Assembly: GCF_910589235.1 (NCBI RefSeq)
Contig: NC_060957.1
Span: 7,558,662 to 7,622,661, forward strand
Direction: 5' to 3'
Source: Vespa crabro
Lineage: Eukaryota > Arthropoda > Insecta > Hymenoptera > Vespidae
Length of the DNA stretch: 64,000 nucleotides
Positions 11,211-23,202 of this stretch are shown here, piece after piece (position 1 is the first letter of the stretch; the number at the start of each line of letters is the position of its first letter). The position numbers and the translations under genes were made by a program. The notes below the pieces were generated by a model, which saw nothing but the letters and a program-made list of their open reading frames with translations, did no database searches and was not told where the DNA came from.

Positions 11211-14200
11211 CACAGTGATGATAGTGTTTATGATGACATAAAAAGGATGAATTGTGTGAAACGCGATAAAGACAAGTCGCTAGTCAATATCATCTCTCAA
11301 TTTTAGCACGAGATTGCAGCACGAAGTTGACCACGAAAGTAGAAACCGTGTTGCGTGGTTTCGGCCAAGGCAATCATCGGTTTCCTCGTGTTCCATCGGC
11401 TTGCATTTCGATGTAGTATTTTTTTTTCTCTAATAGCTAACGAGGTTACGATGTCAAAGTATAAAATAAATGTGTTTAATTAAATTGGTTTTTTTTTTTT
11501 TACTAATTATGACAACAAACTTTTTTCCGTTTTATACGAAAGCTTTTTATTTAATTTTCTATATTATTACTATGTATAGTTAGCCAAGAAGCCTTAAATA
11601 AACAATAAAGATCTCGATATGCATGAAAACGTACGATTATTATTATTCATAGTCAGTGGTTATTTTCAGTTTTCTCGTTGGAATTTTCTTAACTATACCC
11701 GTTAGATATCGCATAATGGTGTTTCGGTGAACAACACGAATTGGCACGAAAAACCGAGTTTAGTTTATTATAATCACGAGTTTTCGTATTTTGATGAACG
11801 TCATCGGTTATTTTTGTATTACGTTGGAAACGATTACGTTAGATTAGAACGTAACATGTGTTTTACAAATGAAACATTTTTTGTTTCAAAAAGCTCGTAA
11901 ATATATTTCTTCGTTGCTTAACATCATAATCAAAATGATAATTTATCTTACCAATTGGTATTTCAATACCAATACAGGATAAATTTCCATTCACTACGAT
12001 ATGAATTTCGATTATCGATTTATTTACTTCGAATTTGATTTCCTCATATCCACTGGAATTTATTTTTTGGATTAATTCTTTCTAGAAATAAAATAAATAT
12101 ATTTGAGAAACAATGATTTATTAATTGATTAATTCTAATTAATTTCAAATTAATGCAATCTCAAGATAAAATTTCATGTTGTGCAGATCTTAAAATAATT
12201 TCTAGTTGTGCCCTTGAGATGCGCCACAGCCCCGAGCACTTTTGAACAGCTGTTCATTTATACACAATGAATAATTTTGACTCGAAAAACAAAATACTTT
12301 ATATTCATTGAAGGAAATCATATCAATAATAATTAGTAAGGTTTGAAAACTCATTTACAATTCTATCATTATAAAAAAAAAAAATCATGAATCATGCAAT
12401 GAGCAAATTATTTTAATCGAGTTTAAAGTTGATCTGGAGTATTCTACAAACCCCGCAAATACAACTAGAGTTGATATAATTTACAAACTTACATCATGGG
12501 TAAAATCCGCATCGTCGTTATAATTATCGATTATTACTGGATTAAAAAACCTCTCTCGATAACTAGATGTCTCATTGTTCTTTATGTCGTCGCAATAGAT
12601 GTCAAAGTGAATCTGAAAAAAATACTCGATGAGTTTACGAATGTTAAATATTGTTTAACCGAGAGTCATTTTTACCTTGCAATTCTTATTGAAAATCTTT
12701 TCCCTTTTTTCAGCTTTGCTCATTTCACTTAATCTTAGGAAATTTTCTACAATTTTAAAAAGGAGATATTAAAAAAATTAACGGTGACAACAAAAGCTTT
12801 TCGATTTACCATTAAACTTATTCTTCTTTTTTCTTTTTTTTTCCTCTTTTCTTTTCTTTTTGCGATAACACACTTTCTTATTCTAAATATATGTACAATG
12901 ATGCAGTTTTTTGTTTTTGTGTAATATCTTATCGTATTTCTATTTTACGTAACTTACTCATACTACACGTTCATGATAAAATAAATAATGAGTATGTTTT
13001 CAACAGATAATCGCGTCATTCATGTTGTTGAATATAAAAAAAAATGAAAGAATTACTATTTTGAAATATAATATCGACTATCATTATAACGATAGTTAAG
13101 TGAATATGCGTATTCATTATTTTTCTTTAGAAATGATCTTTTATATTCGTTTCAAAAGATATCGTTAGAATTATTAAAAATCTTACCCGTTGTTTGTTTT
13201 ACAAATTTTTTGGATTTATTGATGAAATTGATGTGAAGAAAAGGATCTTTTTCCTTTTTGACCTGAAGTAGCTCATTTGTCAAACAATACCTTCGAAACA
13301 TATACATTATACGTACATTTTTTGATAAATTATATTCTTTATATATTATCTATGTCTATTATTTTTTTATTAATAAAATTAAAATATGAATGTTACAAAT
13401 ACCTGAAATTATAATTATCTTTGAAAGATAATAATCTTGTTTGAATTATACAACCTATGTCCTTAAAAATACCAATAGTCCTGTTACCCCAGAATGTTTC
13501 AATTTCGATATCCAATGGTTTTCGTTGATAAATTTCTTGAGGAAAAGGATAAATTTCTCTCTCGACTTTATCATATTTTATCGGCACTTCTTTATCAATG
13601 AGAATAATTTCTCTCACGTTATCATTGGCACTATAACAATCGTGAAATAAACAAAATATTAATAAAATTATATTAACGATTGACGATTCCATCGAGATGA
13701 CTTCTCACTAACAAGCTAAACGAAAAACTCTTCGTAAAAATTGAACGACTTGCTTATAAAGTTTCACTTTTGTTCGTTTACAAAAGGGTAATACTTTTGC
13801 GATAAGGTAGATATATACGTAAAAGTAAATCTGGGCGTAGACGAGAGTATCATTGCACAATTATCCGTAGTTCTTCCTTCTTGTTGATCCTCCGAATCGA
13901 TGACGTCAAATTCGTATGTTCGTATAGGTGCACTCAGGATTTATCTATGTTGATGAAACAATTTTCGTTCGCTTATGAGAGGATGATGTAGAAAAGGAAA
14001 GTGAAGAGAAGAAAAAAAAAATAACTAGCCTATCTTTTGACAGAGTATTATCTTTTTCATTGGAGACTTACGTCCATTGTATCCTGTCCAATATTGACAA
14101 TACGTGAATAACATATCTAAGAATTCAATCGTAGGTATATATTTAGGCTAGTGATAGTAAAAAATATATGAAATATAAGATGTTAAAAAGATTTTAAGGA

Positions 14201-16689
14201 ATATTAAAAAATTCTTTTGACAAGTTATGAGTTATATATGCGAATATCGAAAGTAGATAAAAAACATATGAGAAATGAATTTCAGCGAGCAAAGTGATGA
14301 TCACTTTTTCCAAATGGAACGCTTTTACTTTGAGGAAAGTTGAGAATGGTATAGTATGATCTAACGTTCATTTTCTTTTTTTTTCTTTTTTTCTTTTTTT
14401 TTTTTTTTTTTTTTATATATATATATAGATACTGAGCTAGACAACTTCGTGGGACAGGAGTCTAATCAGTCTCAGGACTCGTCGGTGAGGCGGACAGTTA
14501 CGAAGAACGAATTAGAACTTAAGAATTCTCTAAGTTCAGAGGAGTCAAAGGTGTCGACGAATCAGCCAGCGAAACAAGGTTACTTCACATCAATTCTCTC
14601 GTCTTTACCGAACTTGTCCTTGTCTTCGACCAAACCTGATTCTTCGGGAAATCGAGGGAATCAAAGAGTCGAAGTCGCTACTGACAAACAGGATACAAAT
14701 TCTTACGGCCATGGTTCATTACCGGAAACGTCGTCGTTCTTAGCGCTTAATCCTCACGATCCTTACGGTGGAAACCAATCAGGATCTGGTGAGGTTAATG
14801 TAGGAGTGACAACTTTTGTAGCTCCTCCACAACCAACTCTTCCACCAACTGTACCGATCTCAACAGGCGGTAAATTTTAAGTTCCGACATTTTTACTTAT
14901 ATTTTTTATTAATTTAAGAACGTCTTTATGGATGAATCATTCGTAAATTTATTTTCAGGTCCAGTTTCTTATCGACTTGGCAATCAGCGACGTTTAAAAT
15001 ATGCTCCACCTCCTGACTTAACATCAAACACTACGAAACAATATTCGAATCCATCTGTACAAGCTCTGCTATCATCTTCAAACGTACCAGCACCGTCAAG
15101 TATATTAAATCCAAATGCAGTGACAATTGAACAGCAGGTTTCGAACAGTAGCCCTCCACCGTCGCAAACTTCTGTAATCTCTCCTGCGGAACAGCTCGTA
15201 ACACCGGAACAACTTTCACGAAGTACGTCCCTTCATGGATCGTTTAGATCCAGTCCTTCGACAATAGGAGCATTCAACAATTCTAGCGTGGCTTCTCAAA
15301 GTCAAAATTCTTTCGGTGAAAGTTCTTTTACAACCGGCCCACCCGGACATCCAGTTTCTTCATCGAGGTCGATACCTCCACGAAATTTAGATCCCGCCAC
15401 ACCTCAAAATACTCCGGCTAACGCTTCCTCTTCTTTCGGTTTTTATATCAATCAGCCGGATTCATTTATGCGAACTGGATCAACATCTTATAGCGAGAAA
15501 GAGCAAGAACCCACGGACAATAGATATATCCATAATCAAGATATTTATAAGCCAGGATCGGCCAATACAACTTTGGATGTTTCAAAGACACAATCGCTTA
15601 TATCTCCAGTAATTAACACGTTCAGACCTATTTCAGCAGCTAAAGTGACAGAAAAATTAGAACATTTCTTAGCTGAGCAAAAGGAAGGATCACCATCCGG
15701 TGTTTCGTCGGATTTTTCTTCCGAAGTAACTAATATAACATCACAAATTGGAAATGAGGTAAAGACTCCTACCGATTTGCAAAGTATACTTCAATCTTCT
15801 AGCAAATCAAACGAGGATTTGAATAAAATAAAATCGAGCGACGAATTATCGAACGTCGACTTATCTTTATCCGATGTACCTTTGAATAAAAACTCCTTCG
15901 ATAATTTTAATTCATCTGAAAATATTCAAGATTTTAAAGCAATACAAAATATTACATTGGACACACAAACAAATAAATTAGATCCAATCCCTCAAGAACA
16001 ACTTAATCAGACGCAATCATTGTCTGCTTTACCTTTGAACAATGTTTTCCTAGAGAAAACATCGGAATCAACTGTAAATTTAAATCCTGGATCGATTCAA
16101 GAAGAATCCAGATCAAGCTCCGAAACCGTCGGTCCATCTTTAAGTGCATTTTTTGAACCAGTAAACAATAAAACAAACTATCCTTCATTTCATCCTCAAC
16201 AAAGTGATAACGGTATAAATTTTAATAAAGTATCAAATATCGATCCACATAAGAGACAAGAATATTCTACTTTTAATCAACAATCAACAAATACTACATT
16301 AGCAATTCCCCAACCAATTTGGAACCCTAATCAAAACAATTCAGCACACGACGATCAAGTTCCACAACCTCCTCAATTTTATAATCCTGCACAGTTAATG
16401 GGCGAAACTTACAAATATCAATATCCTGGAAGTATATATGTACCAACGACCGATTCTGTATTCAATAGTCAAACGCACACATTTGTTGCTCAATCTTCGA
16501 AATTGGAAGAATCTCGAAACGTTGTTCCCAATAACGATTTTATATATGCACAACTTTCGCATTCTATGGCTACAACAATACCGGAATCTACAGGGTCTGC
16601 TACACTTAGTCCAATTCAATTAACAGCAAGTCCATTAAGTGGTCGTACGACACCAGACGGTATACCTCAGAGTCTTCAAAACTTGGTAA

Positions 16690-16724
<35 letters not shown>

Positions 16725-19513
16725 GAAAATTATAGAAAAAATACTTTTGTTTTATCTATGATAATAATCAATCATATTGACTTGCAGGCTCTTGGTATTC
16801 CAACAGGACGAATGCAGTACAGAGCGATATATCATCACTGGTTCTATCGTAAGGAGGTGGAAAATAAAGTACTATGGCTTCCGTTTTCTATGCAGGATAG
16901 TTTGCGACTGGAAGATGTACACAATTCTAGTGAGATCACTACTGAGACTACAGTAGCTACCGATGGTGGTCGTTATGACGTAGATATTCTCAGACGTCAA
17001 AGGTCTCCTGTTTACTGGACGGGACCTTCGACTGAAGTGAGAAGATGTTCTTGGTTTTACAAAGGACCGTCAGAATCGAGATATATCCCTTACGAGGAGA
17101 GTATAGCCGCGAAGCTTGAAGAAGAATATAAACATGCTTGTATCACACTTTCTTGGAATCGACGGATCGATCTAAATAATGGGGAATATATTATTTTTCA
17201 TAGTGCAAACGTACAAATGCATTACTTGCAACCAAATTCTCCAGATGCTAGTGCCTCTTGGTCTACTACCACTGTATGTATTTCTTAATTTTTGTTTTCT
17301 TTTTTTTTTTTTCTTTCTTCTATATACACTACAATTGCGACAAAAACAAAGAACATTTAGTACGTTATACATTACACATTACTATATGTGCGTGTATGTG
17401 TCGCTATTTAGCTTACACACAAACATTCGTTATTATTAAAAAAAAAAAAAAACATTGCTTTACTTTATAAGCTTCTGCAATATCATTATATTTTTATTTC
17501 TTTCCTCTTGTGTTATTTATTATGCACACAAAATTTTATTTTAATTATTCTTGTATTGGAGAATAACGCACGCATGGTTTTGTTTGAAGTATTTAATCGT
17601 AATTTCTGCAGGACTCAGAGGACGGATATTTGCAGGGTGGAGGTGCTAGACCACGAGTAATTAAAAGAGGTGTCGATGAATTTACTATAGATGAAGGTGA
17701 ACCAGAGAAAGTCGATCATCTTCTTTTCTTGGTTCATGGTATAGGAAGTGTTTGTGATTTAAAATTTAGAACCGTCGAAGAAGTTGGTTGGTATTAAAGA
17801 ACTAGTAAATCTGTTAGAATCGAATAGTATAAATTCTACATTGATTTTATTTTGTATTTTAGTTGACGAGTTTCGCAGTATATCATTGCAATTAGTGCAA
17901 TCACATTACCGCACTGCCAGCGAACAAGGAATCGTAAATAGAGTAGAAGTTTTACCAATTTCATGGCATACAACTTTACATTCTGATACTGGGATTGATA
18001 AAAAGTTGAAGGCTATTACTTTGGAAAGTATACCAAAGTTACGACATTTTACAAATGATACTTTGCTCGATATACTTTTCTACACTAGTCCGATATATTG
18101 TCAAACGATCATGCAAACGGTTGGAAACGAGTTGAATAGATTGTATATATTATTCAAGGAACGGAATCAAGACTTCAAAGGGGAAGTTTATTTGGGTGGT
18201 CATTCTTTAGGTAGTTTGATAATGTTTGATTTATTGTGTCATCAGAAACCTCTGGCGGCAGAGGAGGTTGAAGGGGAAAAGGATGTCGAAGTTAACAGTG
18301 AGACAGGAGTGGTAAATTTTACCGATGATATTGAATTAATGATTTATAAAAAGCTTTTTAATGTCATTTACTTATTTTTTTTTCTTTTTGTAGGAAAATG
18401 AAAATATTGGTCCTATACAACCATTGCCAGCACCGATTTTAAAAAGGCGTCTCAGTAAAAAAATTAGTTATGTAATGGGTGCTGCTGGAACTGGACAACC
18501 TTATATACATTATCCTCAATTAAACTTTCATCCACGTGCTTTCTTTGCTTTCGGTAGTCCAATTGGTATGTTCGTAACGGTTCGAGGCATCGATACGCTT
18601 GGGGAAAACTTCGTCTTACCCACTTGTCCAGCTTTCTTCAATATATTCCATCCATTTGACCCGGTTGCTTATAGAGTGGAGTCTCTCATTAATCCAGAAG
18701 CTCATAAATATCGGCCCATGTTAATACCACATCATAAAGGCAGGAAGAGAATGCATTTGGGTAGGTGACAATTAAATTTCTCCAAGTAAAAATTATAGTG
18801 TCATGATATATACTGTGAATTAAATCGTATTAACAGTAAGCTGATTCATTTTAGAATTGAAAGAGACGATGGCACGAGTGGGAGCTGATCTGAAACAGAA
18901 ATTGATCGATTCTGTTAGGAATACGTGGAATTCCGTTTATCAACTCGCACATTTTCATAAACCAGATAATAATACTCTCGAGCGAGAGATCGATAAGGTC
19001 GTCGAGGAACAATTACAGCAGTCACCGAGTATGCCAGAACAACAGAATAATGGTGATGATGGTGGCGATGATATAAAAATAGGAAATTTGAATGGTGGTC
19101 GACGTATAGATTATGTTCTCCAAGAAGCACCATTCGAATATATCAACGAGTATATTTTTGCTTTAACGAGTCATGTTTGTTATTGGTTAGTGCAGAAATA
19201 CGTCGAGTTCTTTTTTTAATACCATCTCAAGAATATTTTTTACAATCATTATTCTTTTCATTTTAGGGAATCTGAAGATACTATGTTAATGATATTAAAA
19301 GAAATTTATGGATCGATGGGTATACAAACTGATGCTCAACTTCCTCAACAAACTTTATCTATTGAACGACCACCACCATCTTTGTCATCGTCAACTTCTG
19401 GCTCTGTTAAAAACGATTCAACGGTACCTGTAATAGGCATAGATCCTACAGCACCTATTTCCAATAAATCCATTGGACCACCACCTACAACTGGTTTCGT
19501 GAGAAAATCGTGA
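6807..19513 (+). CDS. Sec23ip: SEC23-interacting / DDHD-domain phospholipase A1-like protein (nine exons, complete)
   Basis: Exons: 6807-6939, 14429-14869, 14959-16685, 16788-17273, 17612-17786, 17863-18311, 18394-18760, 18855-19185, 19267-19513; 1451 residues, phases consistent. The first ~770 residues are Ser/Pro/Asn/Gln-rich and disordered, as in the SEC23-binding region of SEC23IP. A WWE-type domain follows in exon 4 (HHWFYRKEVENKVLWLPFS; TDGGRYDV; CSWFYKG). Next is an alpha/beta-hydrolase core with HGIGSVCDLKFR and the nucleophile motif GHSLG (Ser about 1102). The DDHD domain is in exons 7-9 (ALGSP-like FAFGSPIGMF, NIFHPFDPVAYR, IPHHKGRKRMHLELKE, NGGRRIDYVLQE, SHVCYWESED). Known family role: COPII/ER-exit-site organisation and intracellular PLA1-type lipid metabolism; Drosophila PAPLA1 is the likely counterpart. 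No SAM domain is visible between lipase and DDHD parts. Exon 5 has a weak donor (G|GTTGGT). Intron 1 hosts an antisense gene. Confidence 0.93.
6940..7908. other. 5' part of the SEC23IP-like intron 1, no feature seen
   Basis: AT-rich intronic DNA after the exon 1 donor (G|GTGAGT). It also serves as the 3' flank of the antisense nested gene. No AATAAA is visible on the minus strand in this stretch. The open frame at 6978-7202 has no motif and is read here as intron. Confidence 0.6.
7909..13692 (-). CDS. Nested antisense gene: single-pass type I membrane protein, function unknown (13 exons, complete)
   Basis: Exons (minus): 13692-13403, 13290-13187, 12746-12676, 12612-12493, 12081-11952, 10928-10695, 9712-9624, 9532-9410, 9318-8981, 8901-8742, 8639-8513, 8430-8257, 8096-7909; 715 residues. 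Every junction is GT-AG and phase-consistent. A signal peptide (hydrophobic IVNIILLIFCLF after MESS) opens it. A large ectodomain follows, including SIIEIHIVVNGNLSCIGIEI and APPGGWFLKLTG...SKYSFLV, then a charged coil-like region (residues ~350-430), VRPGTIHRIVFDVTNNHYQTI, and DVEVPRGTSQDVINTLTLYV. Near the C-terminus is one strongly hydrophobic membrane span (GAILILVLIILIILIIVF) with a basic tail of about 27 residues (RKRKSHDLPY...). The PGGWFLKLTG and VNG..SC segments recall the region after the VWA domain in hemicentin/VWA7-type proteins, but no VWA domain or MIDAS is present, so function is not assigned. A minus-strand TTTATAAG lies ~65 bp upstream of the ATG. Confidence 0.82.
10587..10636. 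repeat. (CT)n microsatellite
   Basis: Uninterrupted CT dinucleotides of about 50 bp, lying between two exons of the nested antisense gene (GA on that strand, within its intron close to the 3' side of exon 6). Confidence 0.95.
11152..11228. repeat. (GTT)n microsatellite flanked by a direct repeat
   Basis: About 16 GTT units bounded on both sides by GTGATGATAGTGTT (11152-11165 and 11215-11228). It sits in the intron between exons 5 and 6 of the nested gene and in intron 1 of the host gene. The rest of 10929-11951 is AT-rich intron with no other feature seen. Confidence 0.9.
13693..14428. other. 3' part of SEC23IP-like intron 1 and upstream flank of the nested gene
   Basis: AT-rich DNA ending in a long T tract (about 14385-14413) and TATATATATATAG, the polypyrimidine/acceptor region of host exon 2. 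On the minus strand the TATA-like TTTATAAGC at about 13753-13761 is a candidate core promoter of the nested gene. No coding content is seen. Confidence 0.55.
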
Positions 19514-21840
19514 TTAACACCAAATTATCGTACTTCGAGATACTTTATTGAGAATCCTAACAGTAAGGTCTTTAACTGATGTTAGATAAACAAATTTGGA
19601 GATTGCTATATGTGGAATCGATGTTGACATTGTATCCATCATTGATAAAGAGTTCAACATTGAAATATCGAAAGAGATCATCAATGAAATGTCGTGCGGA
19701 TAATCAATCTAATCGTGTCCTAAACATCGTTACACTAATGTTATATTTTTAGAATCAAATTAGATAATATAATTTTATGATACGTACGGGTTGTATATAA
19801 GATATTTCAACTATTAAAATTAAGCTTTTATATCGAGAAATTTTTAACACATAGACGTCGAATTTGTGATTATAGAGAGAAAGAATATACATGTATATAC
19901 ATTCGTATGACCGTCTGTGTGTATGTTTGAGAGAATATCTAAAAAAAAAGATTTCCAACCAAAAAAAAAATCATAACGGGATAAAAGATAAAATGTTGTT
20001 TTATATATAAATAAGATTCATAAATGTACATGTAGTTAATAGCTAAGATAACTTTTACAAAATTTCAAACTTGCGCTCTGCAACTGGTTCAATTTTCATT
20101 GGACTTATCTCGTGTTCGCAATTAAGTCTTTTAATAAATTACTGTATTCTTTTATATAATTATCCTTCGCCATGTGCTCTCCTTATATCAAAGTCGATAG
20201 ATAGACCAAGATCGTACATCTTTTATCGCATAATCCCATTTTCGATCGAATCATTACAAGTGCTGTCAGTTTATTGTAGCTACTTGTTTCAGTTACACCA
20301 TAAAAAAAAAAAAAAGAAAAAGAGAGAGAGAAACGAGAAAAGAAAAAACAGAAGTTTCGACACATCCACAGCTATCACGTAACGCTAATTAATTGCAGTA
20401 CAAGCCTACAGAGTAGGAGGACTGTTTTGCATTTTGCGTGCAGATCCTCGTAAAACTACATGCCTGTCGGCGAATTTCCAGATGATTTATCGTTTCTCGC
20501 AAAACGAAGTTTTTCGCGATACCTCATGGCTCCTGCTTCTTCTACGAGGCACTGAAAGGCAATATTTTCGCACATGCAACTTGACGTTGCTCGCATTGGT
20601 ACGGTTTGTACCATACACACAAATACAAACACAGCTATTGTCATGAATTATCAGTATTTTTCACTCTCGACTCTTTAAGTATTTTTTCTTTTTCTTTTTC
20701 CTTTTTTTTTCTTTTTTTTTTTTGTTTTTTAATAAAATTTTTCTTCTTTGATAATTTTACAATTGCCGATTATAATCCTTTCGATGAATCGACAATTGTA
20801 TTTTTATGTTGTAATTAAATGAAATAAAAAAAATATATTCGTTTAACTTCATAGAATTATTGAAACGAGGAAATTAAAATTCAATGTCCAACTGCATATT
20901 GAGCTTAAAATATCCTCAACGAAAGTGATACCGTAGCGCGATGAATTATGAATACCATTTTCATACACATCCACCTGTGTCAACAGTGTTTCGTAGTGTA
21001 AAGCGGCTTGACGATGTACATACTATGCTTTGCATATGATGCACGGCCATGTTTCCCTTTTCACCGTGTGAGAATAGTCAGGGAGTATCGCGAGACAGAC
21101 ATTTATACTATAGGAATAGCAATGGGAGAGAAAAGAAGGACGAAAAAGAAAAAAAAAGAAAAATGAAAGAGGATAGAAGAGGGTGAGATTTTACAACGAG
21201 TCTGGGTAAGAGTGATTTACACCTTGGAAAAACTCTCTGACATTTACGATACCTACTCGCGAATTATTTATAGCGGCTGCCTGACGATGTGTAATCTGCA
21301 AACTATACTTTTCTTCTTCTTCCTCAGACTTTTCTTTCTTTTCATAAGACTCACGACTTAACGATATCAACATATTTTTATCGTCTTACGATTTGACATT
21401 TAGTCAATAAAATCCGACGAAATCTTTCAAAAGTTTCTCAATCTTTTTCCAATAAGTTATTCGTATAAATTTGAAATATATCATCTGGTATGTACAACTG
21501 TCAGGTTGATTACTATTCTATACGTCCTTGACATTAATATTGTTGTCCGATCATTTTCATAGACGGAGCTTTAATTAATTTTACTCTCGAATCCGAGATC
21601 TGAGAAAGATTCGTTTGGACGTTTTTTCATTAATCATAATGCACGATCGATTATACAGATTAGAAATTGAATCTTGGGGCTAGAAAACGTTAAAACGTTC
21701 GCCAAATCTCGTCTAACTTCAATGTGAGCTACGCAAGCGCCAAGAAGAGTTTATAAGCTTTCCCCCTCTTCCACCTCTTTTCTCTTTTCCATCCATCCAT
21801 CTCTCTTTCTCTCTCTCTCTCTCTCTCTCACTCACTATCG
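19514..21840. other. Intergenic region between the SEC23IP-like gene and the TIAR-like gene
   Basis: The 3' UTR of the SEC23IP-like gene starts here; an AATAAA at 20133-20138 is a possible polyadenylation signal. The block 20390-20640 is richer in G+C and contains TGGTAC-GGTTT-GTACCA, a perfect 6-bp stem (about 20598-20614). A CT tract lies at about 21800-21829. No convincing coding exon is present; the short open frames here are T-rich or A-rich and lack motifs. Confidence 0.5.
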
Positions 21841-21847
21841 AAAACTA

Positions 21848-21953
21848 TTATGCACTTAAAGTCCTCTACGGCTCTAGGCAGAGTGCATAAAGGTGTATTT
21901 AAATAAAATTACTTTATGTGCGACTGGCAGAGAGCTTCGAGAGAGCTGCCAGT
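21848..21953 (+). promoter_or_regulatory. Two potential hairpins just upstream of the TIAR-like start codon
   Basis: Hairpin 1: TTATGCACT (21848-21856) pairs perfectly with AGTGCATAA (21882-21890), 25-nt loop. Hairpin 2: ACTGGCAG (21923-21930) pairs with CTGCCAGT (21946-21953), 15-nt loop. They lie 38-143 nt before the ATG at 21991, so probably in the 5' leader or proximal promoter. A regulatory role is inference. Confidence 0.45.
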
Positions 21954-21990
21954 ACTTTGCGACGGTTTGACTACTCGTTACGGGCTCATC

Positions 21991-22176
21991 ATGACGGATG
22001 AAATTCCACCGAAGACTCTGTGAGTAGTCTCATTGGTCTTTATCCGATCTTGAAAAGATCGGATCGGTACATGCATATACATATAAATATATGTATGTAA
22101 ATCCTCTATACGCTTATAGTTTATAGGTTGATCGATTTTAAAGAGAAAGAAAGAAAAAAGCGAATATAAAATATAA

Positions 22177-22226
<50 letters not shown>

Positions 22227-23202
22227 TTCTTTCAAATTCGAGAATCATCACTTTTGATAATATTTAATGGAAGAAACGTTTCGTTCATCTTTATTACCTT
22301 TTTATCATCAAGAAATGAATTATTATTCATTATTATTATTCAATGTATAAAAAGTTTTACAAACATTGAGGAAGTTTACGTTTAGGTTTGTTGACATTTA
22401 CTATTATTCTATTCTCGTACGTTGGTACCGTTGTAACCGTGGCATACGCATTATGTTATTGTTTTCCTTACTCCCTTCTCTCCTATTTTCAGCACTTTTC
22501 ACTATTCGTAACTCCTATTTCCATTACCAAAATCGAAAATCAGCACCAACTTTGAAAATTTATTACACGAAGCGCTATACCGATATAGGTATTTGTACAG
22601 CTTTTCAGAAATTTGAAGCTTTGCCTATTTCCGCTCTAATTCGCCAGTCACATATGTGGCTTTTTGGCACGTAGCAATATGTTACTATCTGTCTACATCT
22701 ATCTATCACAACTCACGATCTATATTTCGACACTCACGTTTTAATATGGATCGGAATAAATTTTGATTTTAATTTTTTTTTTAAAGATTATAATCACGTA
22801 GAGAGAAACAAGAATCTTTGAAATGAAGATTTTCATTATATTTCGCTATTTTATGGGATAAACCAACAAAATAGTCGCCAATTTGTTTTCGTTCCATCAC
22901 TCTCATCTTATCAAGAATTGGCGATCTAATTCAAAGTTCAAGATAATTCTACGTTTTTGGCTCATCCTTTCCCTTCCTTTTCTACATTCCACTTTTTTTT
23001 TTTAAATTATTTGCTTTTATATACAAAAAAGCAAAAACAAAACAATAAAAATCATTAATGATTCGTACACATATTTCGCTTTTTCTTTTTGTCTCGTTGA
23101 CCCAGGTACGTCGGCAATCTGGATCACAGTGTTTCTGAGGATTTATTGTGCGCGTTGTTCTCACAAATCGGTGTTGTCAGAGGCTGCAAAATCATCCGAG
23201 AG
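21991..23202 (+). CDS. Rox8: TIA-1/TIAR (Rox8-type) RNA-binding protein, first two coding exons only (partial)
   Basis: Exon 1 (21991-22019) encodes MTDEIPPKTL up to a GTGAGT donor. Exon 2 (23106-23202) follows a CCCAG acceptor and joins in phase 2 to give LYVGNLDHSVSEDLLCALFS and then QIGVVRGCKIIRE, ending at a GTAAGA donor. LYVGNL is the RNP2 motif of the first RRM, and the whole piece is the first half of RRM1 as in TIA-1/TIAR/Rox8. These proteins bind U-rich RNA, regulate alternative splicing and translation, and nucleate stress granules. The RNP1 half of RRM1, RRM2, RRM3 and the Q-rich tail are not found up to 64000, so the next intron is either longer than 40 kb or the copy is truncated. 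Intact frame and splice sites favour a real gene. Confidence 0.85.
22020..23105 (+). other. Intron 1 of the TIAR-like gene
   Basis: It contains a (CT)n tract at about 22179-22226 and no coding signal. The open frame of about 102 codons at 22366-22674 has no motif and is read as intron. Confidence 0.7.
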
